Part shown: positions 42,946 to 53,462 of the stretch, piece by piece
Layout: each line of letters opens with the position of its first letter
Position numbering within the stretch: position 1 is the stretch's first letter
Origin: Symbiodinium kawagutii
Lineage: Eukaryota; Sar; Dinophyceae; Suessiales; Symbiodiniaceae
NCBI GenBank assembly: GCA_009767595.1
Contig: VSDK01028391.1
Location: forward strand, 278,599-342,598
Direction: 5' to 3'
Length of the DNA: 64,000 nt
Program-made: the position numbers and the translations under genes
Notes under the pieces: model-generated
The model's database searches: none
The model's input: the letters and a program-made list of their open reading frames with translations, nothing else
Told to the model about the DNA's origin: nothing

Positions 42946-45900
42946 GTGTGTATGTCTGTGTCAGAGTTCAGGTGTGCCGAGCTTAAATCCAGGTCACAGC
43001 CGCATGATGCAAAGCAGTGCTCCCAATCGAGTCCTGAGCAGTTCCAGCGTCCAGCGGTGTCGGGGGTGGTGGTGGCAACATGGGTGGCAACTGCTGTGCC
43101 TGTCACAAGGCTTTCTTGTGGGACCCATGTGCAGCCATAATGTGGCGAAATCCGGCAGTGTGCATGGCTATCCGGGCAGTTGTCAGGAAAGAAACCCATC
43201 AGCAGCTGCCACAGGCAAATGGTTTGTCAAGGTATCTTGATCCCATCCGGTGGTGGACAGTGGGGAATGGTGGGGAATGAGCATAGCATGACTGATCCAA
43301 GGGGCCCAGTGGCTGACATCTAAGATAATCGAAGAATCCAAACAAATCCATGAAATCTTGTTGATCACATTCTATATCATTCAACCACCTCCAAGTCGGT
43401 GACACATCACAAACACCAGTCGTGGCGCTGCCCTTGTGCTGAGCTACCTGGGTGACTCCAAGGCGCCGGTTTGTCTACACAGGCTTTGGACTCCAGGAGC
43501 ACATCCAGCGCACGGTTATTTTTCAGAAACGCGGACATCTGCAATACCTGGCGGCCCGCTGCTAACCCATTGGTTACAGCTTGTGCCAACGGTGCATCAG
43601 CTGGTTGTCCGTCTTCAACATTGGTTATGCAAACAAATATCCTGGAACAACACGGAACAGGGCCAAGGTTGCATCACCTGGTTCCTGGCGGTTGGTCTTC
43701 CAACAATTGATGAACATTGGTTATGGCAAACAATTTTGAACCAAATTGCAAAAGCACCTGGAATCCTAGAACAACCTATGAGCCTATGAGCCAAGGGTTT
43801 TTATTCTCATCCATGCGCATCCTGCCAAGCTGCACACAGGCCCTTCGGAATGTTCCAGACTGGGTTGGACCTCAAATGAGAAATGTGCCCTGAGGCCTTG
43901 TGAACATTTGTGTTTTTGTTTCTTTGCTGGGGCGTCCAAGGGTTTGCCGGCTTCTCGAAATCTAAGATGGGATCATTATTTTCACCCAAGGGCCCAAGGA
44001 ACAAAAAATCTCGCACTAATTCTCAGCATGAAACAGAGCACATGAAACCGACTCGCTGTCATTGCGCCGGATTGGTACCGCATGGCTCTACAATTGGAGA
44101 ATCTCCCAGCCCGAAAGAATGACCGAACAGTTGATCCGCGTTGCCCTTTCAAACTAAGGAAGCACACCAAGTGGGATGCAAATTACATACCATGCAAACC
44201 TTAGTCGTATTCATACATGACAAGTCGTAATTTAATAACTTAATATGTTTGAACATGACATTTCAATATCATGTTTCATCTCTTGGACTGAAGACTCGTG
44301 ACAAGAAGAAACTTCAAAGCTCCATTGGTCTCTGCTGGACTCTGATGTGGCTGCATTAGACGACAACTTGCTCTGATCCCGTGTCCAACCCCACATGAAG
44401 ACGACTTGATGGCCAGATTTGCTTCCAGCATCCAACTTCAGCTCTTTGGAGCAAGTGCAGTGTAATTACCATGAAACCGTAGATTGGTTGACACTAATGA
44501 TCAGTTATACCACTCTCCATCGCCATCTGGAGTGAGACTGCCAAAGGCAAAGGCAAGCAACATGCGGCCATACCACACTGTCACGCTTATAACTAAGCGT
44601 GACTAAGCATCATTACTGACCAAATTATTCACCATAAAGAACCAACAATAACCATATACATTACTAATCATTTTTCCACCGCCACTACTAAGCATCATTA
44701 CTAATTAACCCTTATTCACCATATCATTACTGACAACTTTTAACCATAAATAACCAGGATGAAACTGAGCCAGGTGCCACCAAAACACTTCGTTGTCTTG
44801 TCGTTGGGATCAGCTGCGCTTTCCAACAGCTGCCGGATCAAGACCTGCGACGGCGAATCACCAAGCGTTGTGTGGCTGGGTCGCACCTCTCCACGAGTGG
44901 AGCATAGATAGGCATAGGGAAAAAACTCATGGTGGTTGATGGTGGTCAATAAGTCTATTAATACTGTTATTCATGGTTAATGACATTATGATGCTAAAAA
45001 ATGATGGTTCATAGCAACGGTTTGTAACGATAGTGAATAACGATGGTTGATCAATTTGATCATGTTGATAACGATGATTAATAATGGTTACCAATGGTTG
45101 AACACCAAATAACCTATGTATAATCATGAATAACCACGATTATCATCATCATTTTAAGTCTATAATAGCCCCATGTTGAATATCCCTATATTAAAATGAT
45201 TTCTAATGGTTGATCAATAATGTTTGTTCTCCGCTTTTGATGTTGCATGTGCGAAGCTCAATCTGCAGGAACAAATACTAAATAGTAATACTAAAAAAAA
45301 AATAGTGTTGTACATATTGTATATAAATCTGAAAAAATAGATAAAACTAATCATAAGATTACCATCTTAATAAACAGTAATTCTATAATTAATTACTATG
45401 TACGCACCACATTGGCAGTTTGATGAAAACAGTTTGAAATTGCATGTCATATTTACCAAAAGCAGTTCATTCTGCATTCATCCTTTTTGGTAAGGCACCG
45501 GAAACAGGAACACAAAACACGCAGCTACACCATGCTGGGTCCACCTATCAAGACCATTCAGGTGCCACCCAGGAATAACACCTACTGTACTTACCCGCAG
45601 CGTTGGATTGCACGAGGACGGTTGATGAAGAATTCATGCTTTCAGAATCCAGGATCCGGGAGTTGCAAAAGGATAACATAAGAACGAAGCAATGAAGCAA
45701 CAAAAACACCACAAACAGTTGGAACATGGTCCTTGCAAGACATGATTGATTGAGATCCTCAGAGGAAACATATGAACTTTAATGAACTTGATTTGCACGA
45801 AACTTGGTAAGACAGTGTGAACTCCAAAACATTACAAGGTTCTATAGTTCAGGTTTCAACTTCTTCATATGGCATGGCTGCTCCAGTTCTGTAGGTGAAT

Positions 45901-46208
45901 TAAAACATATTTTTTTTGCCCGGGCTTCCCACGGATTTGCCCAAAACATATACAAGCACAAACGTATGACATGTATGATTTGTCAACGTGTGAAACCAAA
46001 CATGTTACCGAACATATAACCAAAAAATATGCAGGAGACGGTAAGAAAACGTTTTCCCCCTTGCTTAGTGGCCACTTGCGACATCGTTGTCAGCAGGCCG
46101 AGCTGCTGAATTTCCACCAAGGGCTGCGTAACACAGTGGGGTCCAACCAGCGGGGTCTCGCTCTTTGACGCTGGTGAAGCCGTTCTGATAGAAAAATTGG
46201 GAGAGGAC
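38508..46208 (-). CDS. ankyrin-repeat gene of many mini-exons
   Basis: A protein-binding scaffold of ankyrin repeats, one or half a repeat per exon. Best exons: 46208-46083 (RDPAGWTPLCYAALGGN), 44844-44781 (VLIRQLLESAADPNDKTTK), 43547-43479 (FLKNNRALDVLLESKAC), 43099-42998 (DSIGSTALHHAA after a proline run), 42676-42564 (EGIRVLLCAGADPL), 41953-41902 (HRTPAEVACIEGS), 41299-41049 (unrelated 83-residue insert), 40996-40927 (GSAEVTLLLVEAGANV), 39411-39300 (DATPLMCSILNGAFEAAAML), 39271-39207, and 38590-38508 (VDLRNSKKKTAADLARE). The motif order matches a style of ankyrin protein I recall from Symbiodiniaceae gene models. Some junction phases agree (39300/39271), others do not, so exons are missing and the span could hold two genes. 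Start and stop are not fixed. Confidence 0.75.
39500..40560. other. spacer or intron, no secure exon
   Basis: A plus frame is open for 119 codons at 40167-40526, about what chance gives in a window this size. Nothing else stands out. On the ankyrin model this is intron between 40927 and 39411, with one possible ankyrin-like minus island at 40600-40780 (SLEAMVIHQGVSVVLIEFIG). Confidence 0.35.
41480..41830 (-). CDS. possible small exons within the ankyrin gene
   Basis: Three minus islands: about 41815-41742 reads MDLSIFVNDQGFWRMMGNAF up to CCAG|GTAGAT; about 41682-41608 reads QASSIQSQTEGIPRSIPILR up to TTT|GTAGAA; about 41551-41500 reads RLFREVAVLERVPAIIL. They sit between ankyrin exons and could be insert sequence of that protein. 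Each is short, so each alone is weak. Confidence 0.4.
42835..42945. repeat. (TCTA)n / (AATCA)n microsatellite
   Basis: TCTA tetranucleotides flank a run of CTAAT and CAAAT pentanucleotides. The block lies in an intron of the ankyrin gene. Confidence 0.95.
43805..44020 (-). CDS. possible exon, unrecognised
   Basis: The minus frame reads FLGPLGENNDPILDFEKPAN, then PWTPQQRNKNTNVHKASGHI and on to a stop, about 70 codons. Composition is varied. A second minus frame (43982-44170) overlaps it with a basic reading. It lies inside the ankyrin gene's span and may be an insert exon or chance. Confidence 0.4.
44275..44450 (-). CDS. possible exon, serine-rich
   Basis: The minus frame reads SKELKLDAGSKSGHQVVFMW then WTRDQSKLSSNAATSESSRD, and stays open further. 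It lies within the ankyrin gene's span. Splice sites are unclear. Confidence 0.4.
44590..45200. repeat. degenerate ATCATTACTAACCA / ATGGTTGATAATGG repeats, switching orientation
   Basis: On the left of the exon at 44781-44844 the plus strand carries CATCATTACTAA words; on the right it carries the reverse-complement GATGGTTGATAA words. The exon thus sits at a switch of repeat orientation, as the exon at 9976-10100 does. Confidence 0.65.
45255..45680 (-). CDS. two possible exons upstream in the ankyrin gene
   Basis: 45680-45602 reads NSRILDSESMNSSSTVLVQS then NAAG and ends at a perfect GTAAGT donor; an ATG at 45680 is in frame. Near 45268 a TTTGTTCCTGCAG acceptor leads into IELRTCNIKSGEQ. If the ATG is the true start, the ankyrin exon at 46208-46083 belongs to a different gene. 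The donor is the strongest evidence. Confidence 0.45.
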
Positions 46209-46254
46209 CTGGAGCTCCAGTCGTCACTGCAATTCTGCGATTCAATTCATCCTT

Positions 46255-46600
46255 GATTTTTGTCATTGCTTCAAATCAACGGTCTTCAACTCACGTTTGG
46301 AGTCAAGAGGTTTCCCTACGGTTTTCCTGGTGTCAGCAAATCTTCTCCGTCTCCCCCTACGCTGGAAGGATCAATTTTTGCATGATTCATTGGCATTCTT
46401 TGGGTGTTCTTTTTGCAGAAAGGTCTATGGACTGAATCAGGTGACGCAAACACTTTGTCAACTGAATCAAAGCCTTGTTTCTAAATGCTTGTGAAGACAT
46501 CTGGACAACAACTCGTCAAGAGGCGACGTTCTCATCCGACTTGGCAGCAAAACCAGGGATCAGGTTTTCCTCAGCTGCGTCGCCGTGTTAGCTATGGAGC
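46255..46600 (-). CDS. possible exons upstream of the ankyrin exon
   Basis: Minus readings include RNKALIQLTKCLRHLIQSID near 46480-46395, RRFADTRKTVGKPLDSKREL near 46355-46260, and HGDAAEENLIPGFAAKSDEN near 46580-46520. The plus strand is also open in the last one. They fit the gene's direction, but boundaries are unclear. Confidence 0.35.
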
Positions 46601-46619
46601 ACCGCTTTGCTCAGTAGCT

Positions 46620-47130
46620 GTTTTCAATTGGTGGGATATCTATGTATTCCACATGAATTAACTGTAGTAATGCAAAGTTAATACCCACTCTTGATGGAAA
46701 GCTGCACAAAGTTACCGGCTATTTCTGGTGAACCTGGACATTTCAAGTCACGATAGTTCTAGGACTTGGTAAGCTGCCCAACTGCTGTTCCTGGATTTCC
46801 AGTGGTGAGATTTTCTGGTGTCCAGATATGTTATGATGTTTCCGGTTGGTGATCATAGCTATCCCAACCTCATGGAATACAGTAAAGCCTGTGAATCTTG
46901 ATAAGTGGATGATATATCCCATCCCCTAGATATGGCTACTAGGGGAATTCTCGCCCAAAAGAGAAAAAACATATTCTTGGATTGCCAAGCAAATTGTTCA
47001 AGTTCTTGATATCTGCCAAACCATTCTTAACCACCATCAACCATTATCAACCCCCGTCGACCAGTCTTAACTTACTCCAACCATCCACCACAAAGCATTT
47101 TTAACCAACAACCATTGGCCATTATTAACC
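46620..47130. other. spacer with ACCATCAACC-type repeat
   Basis: No coding island is visible. From 47020 to 47140 AACCATCAACCATTATCAAC words dominate. Confidence 0.5.
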
Positions 47131-47316
47131 AAGATTGACCAGAGAAAGCGACACTAACTTATAATTTCCATGGCCTGTGCACGGGCAAAAATCGAGAACC
47201 CCAGGGTAGGGTTCTAGGCTAGAGATCCCAAGCCAATTGTAAATTTGAATCATTCTTGCTTTAACCTCAATTTTCGTCAAACAAAAAAAGACATTTACAA
47301 ACATGAAAAAGCTTAC

Positions 47317-47457
47317 TTTTTTTCCATTACACATCAACAATTGCCGTAAGTCATTGCAAAGCATGTGTTTGGCATTAGAAATCATGAAAACAGATTTAAG
47401 ATTCACAGTTTCCAACAAAACTTGCAACCATTGGCACAACTCGTCCCACATTGGCAT
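47317..47457 (-). CDS. exon, hydrophobic-helical, unrecognised
   Basis: The minus strand reads DELCQWLQVLLETVNLKSVF then MISNAKHMLCNDLRQLLMCN, ending at AAAA|GTAAGC, a canonical donor. The acceptor is not fixed. A 43-bp duplication containing CCACATTGGCATTGATCA lies at its upstream edge. Confidence 0.5.
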
Positions 47458-47505
47458 TGATCAGGTCGAAATCTTGAGAATTTTCGTCCCACAGTGGCAT
47501 TGATC
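47425..47505. repeat. two-copy tandem duplication, about 43 bp
   Basis: CGTCCCACATTGGCATTGAT and CGTCCCACAGTGGCATTGAT are about 43 bp apart, with one difference. The first copy overlaps the exon at 47317-47457. Confidence 0.7.
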
Positions 47506-47507
47506 CC

Positions 47508-47783
47508 ATGGTCGCTTCAAATAACGAACCAACCCCTGCGTCCAAGGCACTACCGGCTCAACCGGCAAGCCATCCAGGCGCACCCGCTGGTGACTCCACA
47601 GAAATCGATACCTTAGCAGTGCCAGGGGCGCCTATGGGCGCCTGGGAACCTTCGTTGCAGCAGCACTCCGCCGTTCAATGGATTTCAAGACATGGATCAG
47701 CATCCTTTCATAGAAGAAATGCCTTCAATTGGTATAATGAAGCGATCATAGAAGAAACCCTTCATAGAAGATGGTTGTTTTAG
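47508..47783 (+). other. Pro/Ala-rich open island, strand unresolved
   Basis: The plus strand reads NNEPTPASKALPAQPASHPG and stays open for 91 codons from an ATG. The minus strand is also partly open. Plus would be against the local direction. Left unassigned. Confidence 0.3.
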
Positions 47784-48169
47784 GTGTCAATACCGGTATC
47801 TAAACAAGTAAGAAAATCGACTAGCGATATGTATCAAGTCGTGCGCGAATTGCGGACTGTAAAGAAGATCCATCCTGGATTTGACCAAGTTATGGCGTCA
47901 CAGCCTTTGGCACGCTGTGGGCAATACCTGTTCCCCTAAATTGCCAATGAGCACCTCTGTGTGGTCACCTATCTGATGCTATCCTGATGCTCATATATGA
48001 TTCATAATTGCACGTAAGTATAACAATTCTTAGAAGAATTCACCCTTGCCTTGCCTTAAACATCTTTCAACATTTTTTGTAAGGGAGTTGCGGAGGATAT
48101 GCAATGTTTGAAGCCCAGGCAATCTTAAAAAGCAGCGTTGAAATGAATGCTACGAAGCGGCTCGTGCAC

Positions 48170-48261
48170 TTTGCCCGTCTGCAAGTAAAATTCGAGTTTG
48201 CTTTTGATCAAACTCCTGCAGAGTGACTTCAGCTCGGAATCCATGACTGGGTACAGCTTTG
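48170..48261 (-). CDS. exon, unrecognised
   Basis: The minus strand runs from GTCACAG to GGCAAA|GTGCAC and reads KLYPVMDSELKSLCRSLIKS then KLEFYLQTGK. Helical and charged. The frame stays open past the donor. A second minus frame is open nearby but is less protein-like. No family was recognised. Confidence 0.55.
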
Positions 48262-48818
48262 CTGTGACGGATGCCAGTCAAAGGGGGGAAGGAATGCGCG
48301 TCAGCAGCCACCTTCTCCATGGAATTTCCGTGATTTGGGGTTACGGACCCCTGTGGATGGCATCAAACATGCGCTTCAAATGGAAATAAACAGCGCGGTA
48401 CATCAATGAACTCTCCGTCACACTGAAACTGAGCATGCAGCGGATGTGTGACATGTGCATTGGAACTCATGAACATTCACGGCAACTGCCAACACCCTAC
48501 GATTGTCCGCACATGAGAAATCCAAATAAGCGAACTAGTCAAGTAATCAATCGCGTACAGTGGCGATAGATACATATGTCTGCAGTAGCCTGCATTCACT
48601 TTTACCAATAAAAGCCATCAAAGTGGCCTAAAACACAATGTAGCATGTACTGAGAGAACCATGCATCTACAAACCAGCACCACAGACCCCCCCTGCTATT
48701 GGCTAATTATCTAATTTGTAATAAAACTGATGGTGGCTTACACTTTACCAACACGGATCTACCATTGCAAAAAACTTGCACATATTTGCCAAGAAAAGTT
48801 GTTGACATTATCGAGAAC

Positions 48819-49110
48819 CTGACGCCCAAGTGCACGGACTGCCTAGCCTCAAGAAATGTCCCACTGCTGCCCGGTCGTCGTCGACAGAAAACATACCTGA
48901 GCGAGGCCCATTCCTCGTGATCACCGGCATCATGGAACCTTTCTTGCTTCCCATGTTCGGCAGGCATTATCCGCAAGCATCGCCCTTCCTCGTCATCACC
49001 ATCCCCGCTATCCTCGTCATCAAATTCAAAATCAACAGAAGCATCACCATGATCAGCATCAAGTCGTCATTGATGTCATCACCATCACCATCATGGACTC
49101 TGGCTTCGAT
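48819..49110 (-). CDS. acidic exon pair with a probable frame break
   Basis: The minus strand reads LDADHGDASVDFEFDDEDSG then DGDDEEGRCLRIMPAEHGKQ, ending at CAG|GTATGT (48897). The next exon, 48866-48819, fits in phase and reads SGTFLEARQSVHLGV up to GTTCTC. Upstream of about 49068 the acid run continues (HDGDGDDINDD) but in another frame, one base off. The very acid stretch suggests a nuclear or calcium-binding linker. The break is either an indel in the assembly or decay. Confidence 0.6.
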
Positions 49111-49369
49111 CCGTTGGGAGCTGGAGCCTCGTTTGTAATCAATGGCAAAAACGTTCACCGGCCATGTCAAAGCATAATTTCTTCACAGCATAAGCCCAAC
49201 AATTGGTAGCAATCGTACCTTATCTTACTGTGCTGGGATATGCTTGGCATTGAAGACCCATGGCTCCTCTGCTAGATGCAACCAAATCGAGAGATGTGGC
49301 AGCTGGCTATTCAGTAGGTGTTCCAAGTGGCACTAACATGCAAAAATGCCATCCCTAACTTGCATGAAT

Positions 49370-49606
49370 CGACAGTGTCATATTGACATTCACGTTTTGC
49401 TTCCGTCAACATGCGGCAATGATTTTCACAGGGTGCGGGTTCTTCCTTGTCCTATCCAACTTTGCAGTAGTACCACATCCACATCATTCTTGCCAGGACA
49501 CCTCGACCTGGGCGAAGCGATTTATCCTTGTGGCTTGCAGCAAGGGTCAAGTGGATGGCACTTTCCACAACAATCACCTGGCGAGACGAAAAGTCACGAG
49601 CTGTGA
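49370..49606 (-). CDS. one or two exons, unrecognised
   Basis: The minus strand reads ARDFSSRQVIVVESAIHLTL then AASHKDKSLRPGRGVLARMM from about 49598 to 49470, then DKEEPAPCENHCRMLTEAKR in the same frame after a stop. The first part is convincing. Acceptor and donor were not fixed. Confidence 0.5.
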
Positions 49607-49856
49607 CCAGGCGTGAGGAGGACCGTGTTGATTCCTTTCGGTTGGCTGCATGGTCGATGTCAAGCCTGTCTCAAATGCTGATTTGTTGATATTTGTTGTA
49701 CAAATAGATTCCTGCCCCTGTCAATCAGCAAACTGGGTGCTCGTCGTCAATCTGGCATCAGCCGTGGGGTCTCTTGTCATGGGCCAGAGTCTATATGCCA
49801 AGCCCGACTGGTCTCCTAACTTGTTCGCAGATCATCCATTTTCCAGGTTCCCTCTG

Positions 49857-49968
49857 TTGAGAAACCACCATCTGGGTGTTTCTCAAAATAGGGGTACCCC
49901 CAAATCATCCAATATTTATAGTAATAAACCAGCCATTTTTGGGGTCCCTTATGTGGAGAAACCACCAT
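49857..49968. mobile_element. MITE-like element, best copy
   Basis: The left end GGTGTTTCTCAAAATAGGGG faces the right end GGGGTCCCTTATGTGGAGAA, then ACCACC. The core holds CCAAATCATCCAATATTTAT and AATAAACCAGCCATTTTTGG. A further right-end fragment (TTGAGAAACCACCATCTGGG) abuts the left side at 49857. Spurious peptides such as GVPPNHP and QKWLVYY arise from this family in translations. Confidence 0.75.
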
Positions 49969-49999
49969 CTGGCTTTTCAGCCTCCCAACTCTGGAAAAG

Positions 50000-50130
50000 A
50001 AAAAAACACCATTCAGCCGAGGCGCAGCTCCGCTACCTCCGCACAACTCAGATGCCATGTTCTCAGCCAGGCACCAACCGCGAGATGCCCATGTTTCCCG
50101 GTTCATGGTCTCGTGACCTTTGCAGCTTCC
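50000..50130 (-). CDS. possible exon beside a MITE-like element
   Basis: The minus strand reads HETMNRETWASRGWCLAENM then ASELCGGSGAAPRLNG. It lies just right of the element at 49857-49968, whose sequence extends the same frame. Only the GC-rich part is likely exon. Confidence 0.35.
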
Positions 50131-50455
50131 CAACAGGATTCACACACACACATATTTATTTATAGAACAACTGCATTTCTCGACCTTTCTGCCAGATGTG
50201 CATGAGATATTCCAATGTGCCCACCAAAGGCAGCACTCAAATGTTAAGATACCCTGCACAAATTACATCATGCTACACCACTTACCCTTTGGTAAACTTG
50301 GCAATGGAAAATCAACCGTAGCTAGTTTACCAAAGGGTTTCCCTAAAGAATATACTGAAAACAATCCAACTTAGCATTGTTGGTTCACCAAAGCGTAGAG
50401 TAGAATCGCCGCCTCCGAGGCCCCACAATTCACTGCAAGTGACGATCGTCTCGCT

Positions 50456-51057
50456 TCAATGCCTACGGCTGGGAGTGATCTCCATCCGGAGGCAGTTTCC
50501 AAGCCGAGGAATGGTGGCTATTTTACTTTGCTGAACATGGATGTTCCAAGCATGAGTGATGCAACTCGCTGACTTAGCACTGCTTGAGGCGCCGCACCAC
50601 TGCTCTCCAAACTGCAGACTGCCCTGCAAGTATTTAGGCCTGCTCCCGGCAGGAAGGAAACCCATCACGTGCGGACAAGCTGCAGGGCAAAGAACGAACA
50701 AATACTGGCAACGCGCGATGTAGCCAGGAATACTGTTCACGGAGCTTTGCAGGTGAGGTTTCGACAGCTGTGGACATGAGAAGTAGTCCTTGGAGGAGTG
50801 CTTTTCTGTGGCAGGAGGCTCAATGCCGCGACCCTCTGCACCAGTTTCGAAACATGGCCAGGGGCGATGCCAACTAAAGGAAACACTGCCATGCAACTTG
50901 CGTGACCATTGTACCAGCCTGCTTGCGCATGCAGAACGTCCGTCCGCCATCGGCTTCGTATGGCTTCGTGCAGGCCAGATTCGTACCACAAAAAGTTTTG
51001 GCCAGACTTGAATTGCCTTGGCTCAGAGGCACTCTGGCTCAGGGAATTTTCGATCAC
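50456..51057 (-). CDS. GC-rich coding-like region, two overlapping frames
   Basis: A minus frame is open for 177 codons (50456-50989), with PGYIARCQYLFVLCPAACPH and GEQWCGASSSAKSASCITHA. A second minus frame is open for 106 codons (50737-51057), with DVLHAQAGWYNGHASCMAVF. High GC makes all frames more open than usual, so I cannot say which holds. It may contain several exons. No family was recognised. Confidence 0.45.
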
Positions 51058-51134
51058 CCAGGCAACTCAATGACCAAAAGGTCAAGTAATGTGGTAAATG
51101 ACAGGGTGGGAACCACCACACATATTGGCTGGCA

Positions 51135-51230
51135 TATGGTCATCATCATCGTCACCATTATCGTCATCATGATCGCAGTCGTCATCATCGTCATTGTCGA
51201 CATCATAGCCATAGGTACAATACATCACAA
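51135..51230. repeat. (CATCAT/CGTCAT)n degenerate microsatellite
   Basis: GTCATCATCATCGTCACC-type words run for about 90 bp. Asp-rich minus readings are artefacts. Confidence 0.85.
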
Positions 51231-51562
51231 TAGGGCATACGACCATGTTGCAATACATCAGTACGGGGTGTGATGGTCCATAGCGCGTGGTGAACAACTA
51301 CTCTTTGGTATTTCATCTGATATTTTACCCCCTGAGGGTACAATCAAAAATGTCCGAAACACGGTCGGCATGGCACATACCTGTACACACACAAGCTAGA
51401 GCAAAAGACACCTAACCAACAAAGATAAATCAAATGTATCCTCTATGCACCGGCCCTGCGTATTGGGTTGTGGATGTGGTGAAGCTCTAGGCATGCTGTG
51501 GCCATGAAGCCCAAGAAGAAGCGGCTTCTCCATGTTTCTTCCCTTTTTTGAGGCATACAGTA

Positions 51563-51826
51563 TCATACAGTGCCCTTCTGAGAGAACTTCCCCAAATGTG
51601 GATTGGTTCCACTGGTTGGTTGCCCAACTTCAACGGGCCCGGCTACCAATCGCTCCCCTCGCTTTCCGAATTCTAATGGCTGAGCCATTTCTTGCGACGA
51701 GTTTCTTGGTTGAAACTCCCGTGCGATGTCCAACCTGAGAAGCGCACGAGGAACTGCAGTTTTGCGTTTGAAGGGCACGTGGCCTCTGTCAGTGTCGATC
51801 CATGCGTGCCCGGGGGATTTTAACAC
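51563..51826 (-). CDS. probable exon(s), unrecognised
   Basis: The minus frame is open for 87 codons and reads SPGHAWIDTDRGHVPFKRKT, then ALLRLDIAREFQPRNSSQEM, then PLEFGKRGERLVAGPVEVGQ. Composition is balanced. The plus strand is also open. Splice sites are not fixed. Confidence 0.5.
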   Translation of the reverse strand: MLKSPGHAWIDTDRGHVPFKRKTAVPRALLRLDIAREFQPRNSSQEMAQPLEFGKRGERLVAGPVEVGQPTSGTNPHLGKFSQKGTV

Positions 51827-52195
51827 AAACTCATGGTTGGCAGGAACGATACCCCTGAAAAAAGGTTACTGATAGACGGAATTTGCAAGTTGGCCTGGTG
51901 CAAAAAAAACAGCAGAACTCTATCCCTCTCATGATTTTGTTGGCAAAGTCCATCCAAAATTAGCAACTACCACACTTGATCAACCTCAGCTCAATCCCTT
52001 GGAAGCATTGACAAACGTGTCGGGCATGCTCAGTCACCTTTCAATTCGATCTCACCTTGATCACCCTTGAATCCCAAACATCAATGATTTCAAATACATT
52101 GTGCACAAATTCTCGAGCTTAGAACCCTCATGTCACCAGTCACCATCATGTATTTCTTGTATTTCCAGGCATGAGCAGGCTTCATCTTCGCTCAC

Positions 52196-52330
52196 CTTCC
52201 CTTCCAGCTGGAGCTTGGCGGAACATGGCTTAGGTTCACCTTTTTCAGGTGCCGAAGTGCAAACAAAGTGTTCAGGTATATCGGTGGATGAATTTGGCCA
52301 GCATGAAAAAGTCCATATGGATCGTGAAAG
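52196..52330 (-). CDS. exon, unrecognised
   Basis: The minus strand ends at AAG|GTGAGC, a canonical donor, and reads DIPEHFVCTSAPEKGEPKPC then SAKLQLEGK. The frame stays open upstream to about 52330. The acceptor is not fixed. Confidence 0.5.
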
Positions 52331-52766
52331 TTTGAATTCAAAGAATTGGAGAACAACAAAGAAACAACCGGAGTGGAATCACATAGGGACAGGAAAGTTG
52401 CAGCCTTCAGTCGAATTTCCTAAAATCAGCACACAAAACAACTTCCACAAAGAATAAAATTCAAGGCGCCATGTCCTGAAATTTGCTCACGACTAAAGGC
52501 GGAAAGTGCGAAGCTTCGGTCGTAAACAAAGACTGGACACAAAGTGCCCATGAGCATGGGATCCAGGATCGACATGTGGATGTAAAGTAAAACATATACA
52601 AAAGAAATCCATTTCACAGAGATCTGATGAGCCGCGAGTGCCATCCAGCAACCCTCAGCAAGCCCGTTCAGAGGCTGATCGGTTCATGTTTGGATGCCAG
52701 TTGAAAGACTTTACATGTGAAAGCCTTGTTCGCTTTTGGATCACCTATGACCTCAACATAGCTCAA

Positions 52767-53021
52767 CTATTTCTTGAAGGTTTGTAATCCAGGTTCGGCA
52801 TCATCCGGGACAGCCTGGCAAGTTGGGGGCAAATCGCGGCTTTTTGCAAAGCGGGCAAATTTCACAGGCATTGGTTGACGAGATGCAATGATCTCTGAAG
52901 CCGAAGACATCGAAATCTCAGAGCAGCGTGACATCATATGTTTCAATGCGTCCTGCCAACTGCCATGGGGGTTGACGACCGTAAATTGGTCACAGCATGG
53001 TTCATGGAAGCTTGGGAACAA
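52767..53021 (-). CDS. terminal exon candidate, unrecognised
   Basis: The minus frame is open for 84 codons to a TAG stop: GSWQDALKHMMSRCSEISMS, then ASRQPMPVKFARFAKSRDLP, then DDAEPGLQTFKK-stop. The content is strongly protein-like and no repeat explains it. It may be the last exon of a gene whose upstream exons include 53217-53279 and 53463-53534. Confidence 0.55.
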   Translation of the reverse strand: MFPSFHEPCCDQFTVVNPHGSWQDALKHMMSRCSEISMSSASEIIASRQPMPVKFARFAKSRDLPPTCQAVPDDAEPGLQTFKK

Positions 53022-53097
53022 GGGCGGTAGGGGTTCAATCTGATTGCACTTTAAACTTTGGTAGACTTAGGTAAACTCCGGCTGTCCCTCTCTGTCT

Positions 53098-53107
53098 GTG
53101 TGTCTGT

Positions 53108-53152
<45 letters not shown>

Positions 53153-53158
53153 TCTCTC
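53098..53158. repeat. (CCTG)n tetranucleotide microsatellite
   Basis: Eight to nine CTGC/CCTG units flanked by TCTGTCTG. Ala/Cys/Leu and Arg/Gln/Ala/Gly readings are artefacts. Confidence 0.95.
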
Positions 53159-53216
53159 CCCCTCTGGACACCCAGGGCCCAGGACACGAATTAGCACCAA
53201 TTCTTGCAGAGCATAA

Positions 53217-53279
53217 ACCCTCTGCTATTGGATCAGGCAAGTCCTGCAAGACCACGAGCTGCTCCATATCTGGATCCTT
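53217..53279 (-). CDS. short exon, unrecognised
   Basis: The minus strand runs from TTCTAAG|G to GAGG|GTTTAT and reads DPDMEQLVVLQDLPDPIAE. The AG|G start and acid helix are typical of the exons in this window. Confidence 0.5.
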
Positions 53280-53462
53280 AGAACTACATGCACTTCCTGG
53301 AGTTACGATCTGTTCTTACGGCACCTGGGTCAAACTACTACAGTTGTATGACATGTAGGACAACTTCCTCGACATTAAAAAAGGCTGAAGCAACTGAAAA
53401 AAAAGTCTGTCAGGATGGAAGCCACTGAAATGCCTTCAAGTTTCAGGATGGCCTCGTCCAAC

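Noticed and set aside
49650..50165. 171-codon plus-strand open frame
   Set aside because: Its middle is the inverted-repeat element at 49857-49968, and the flanks have no splice or family support.
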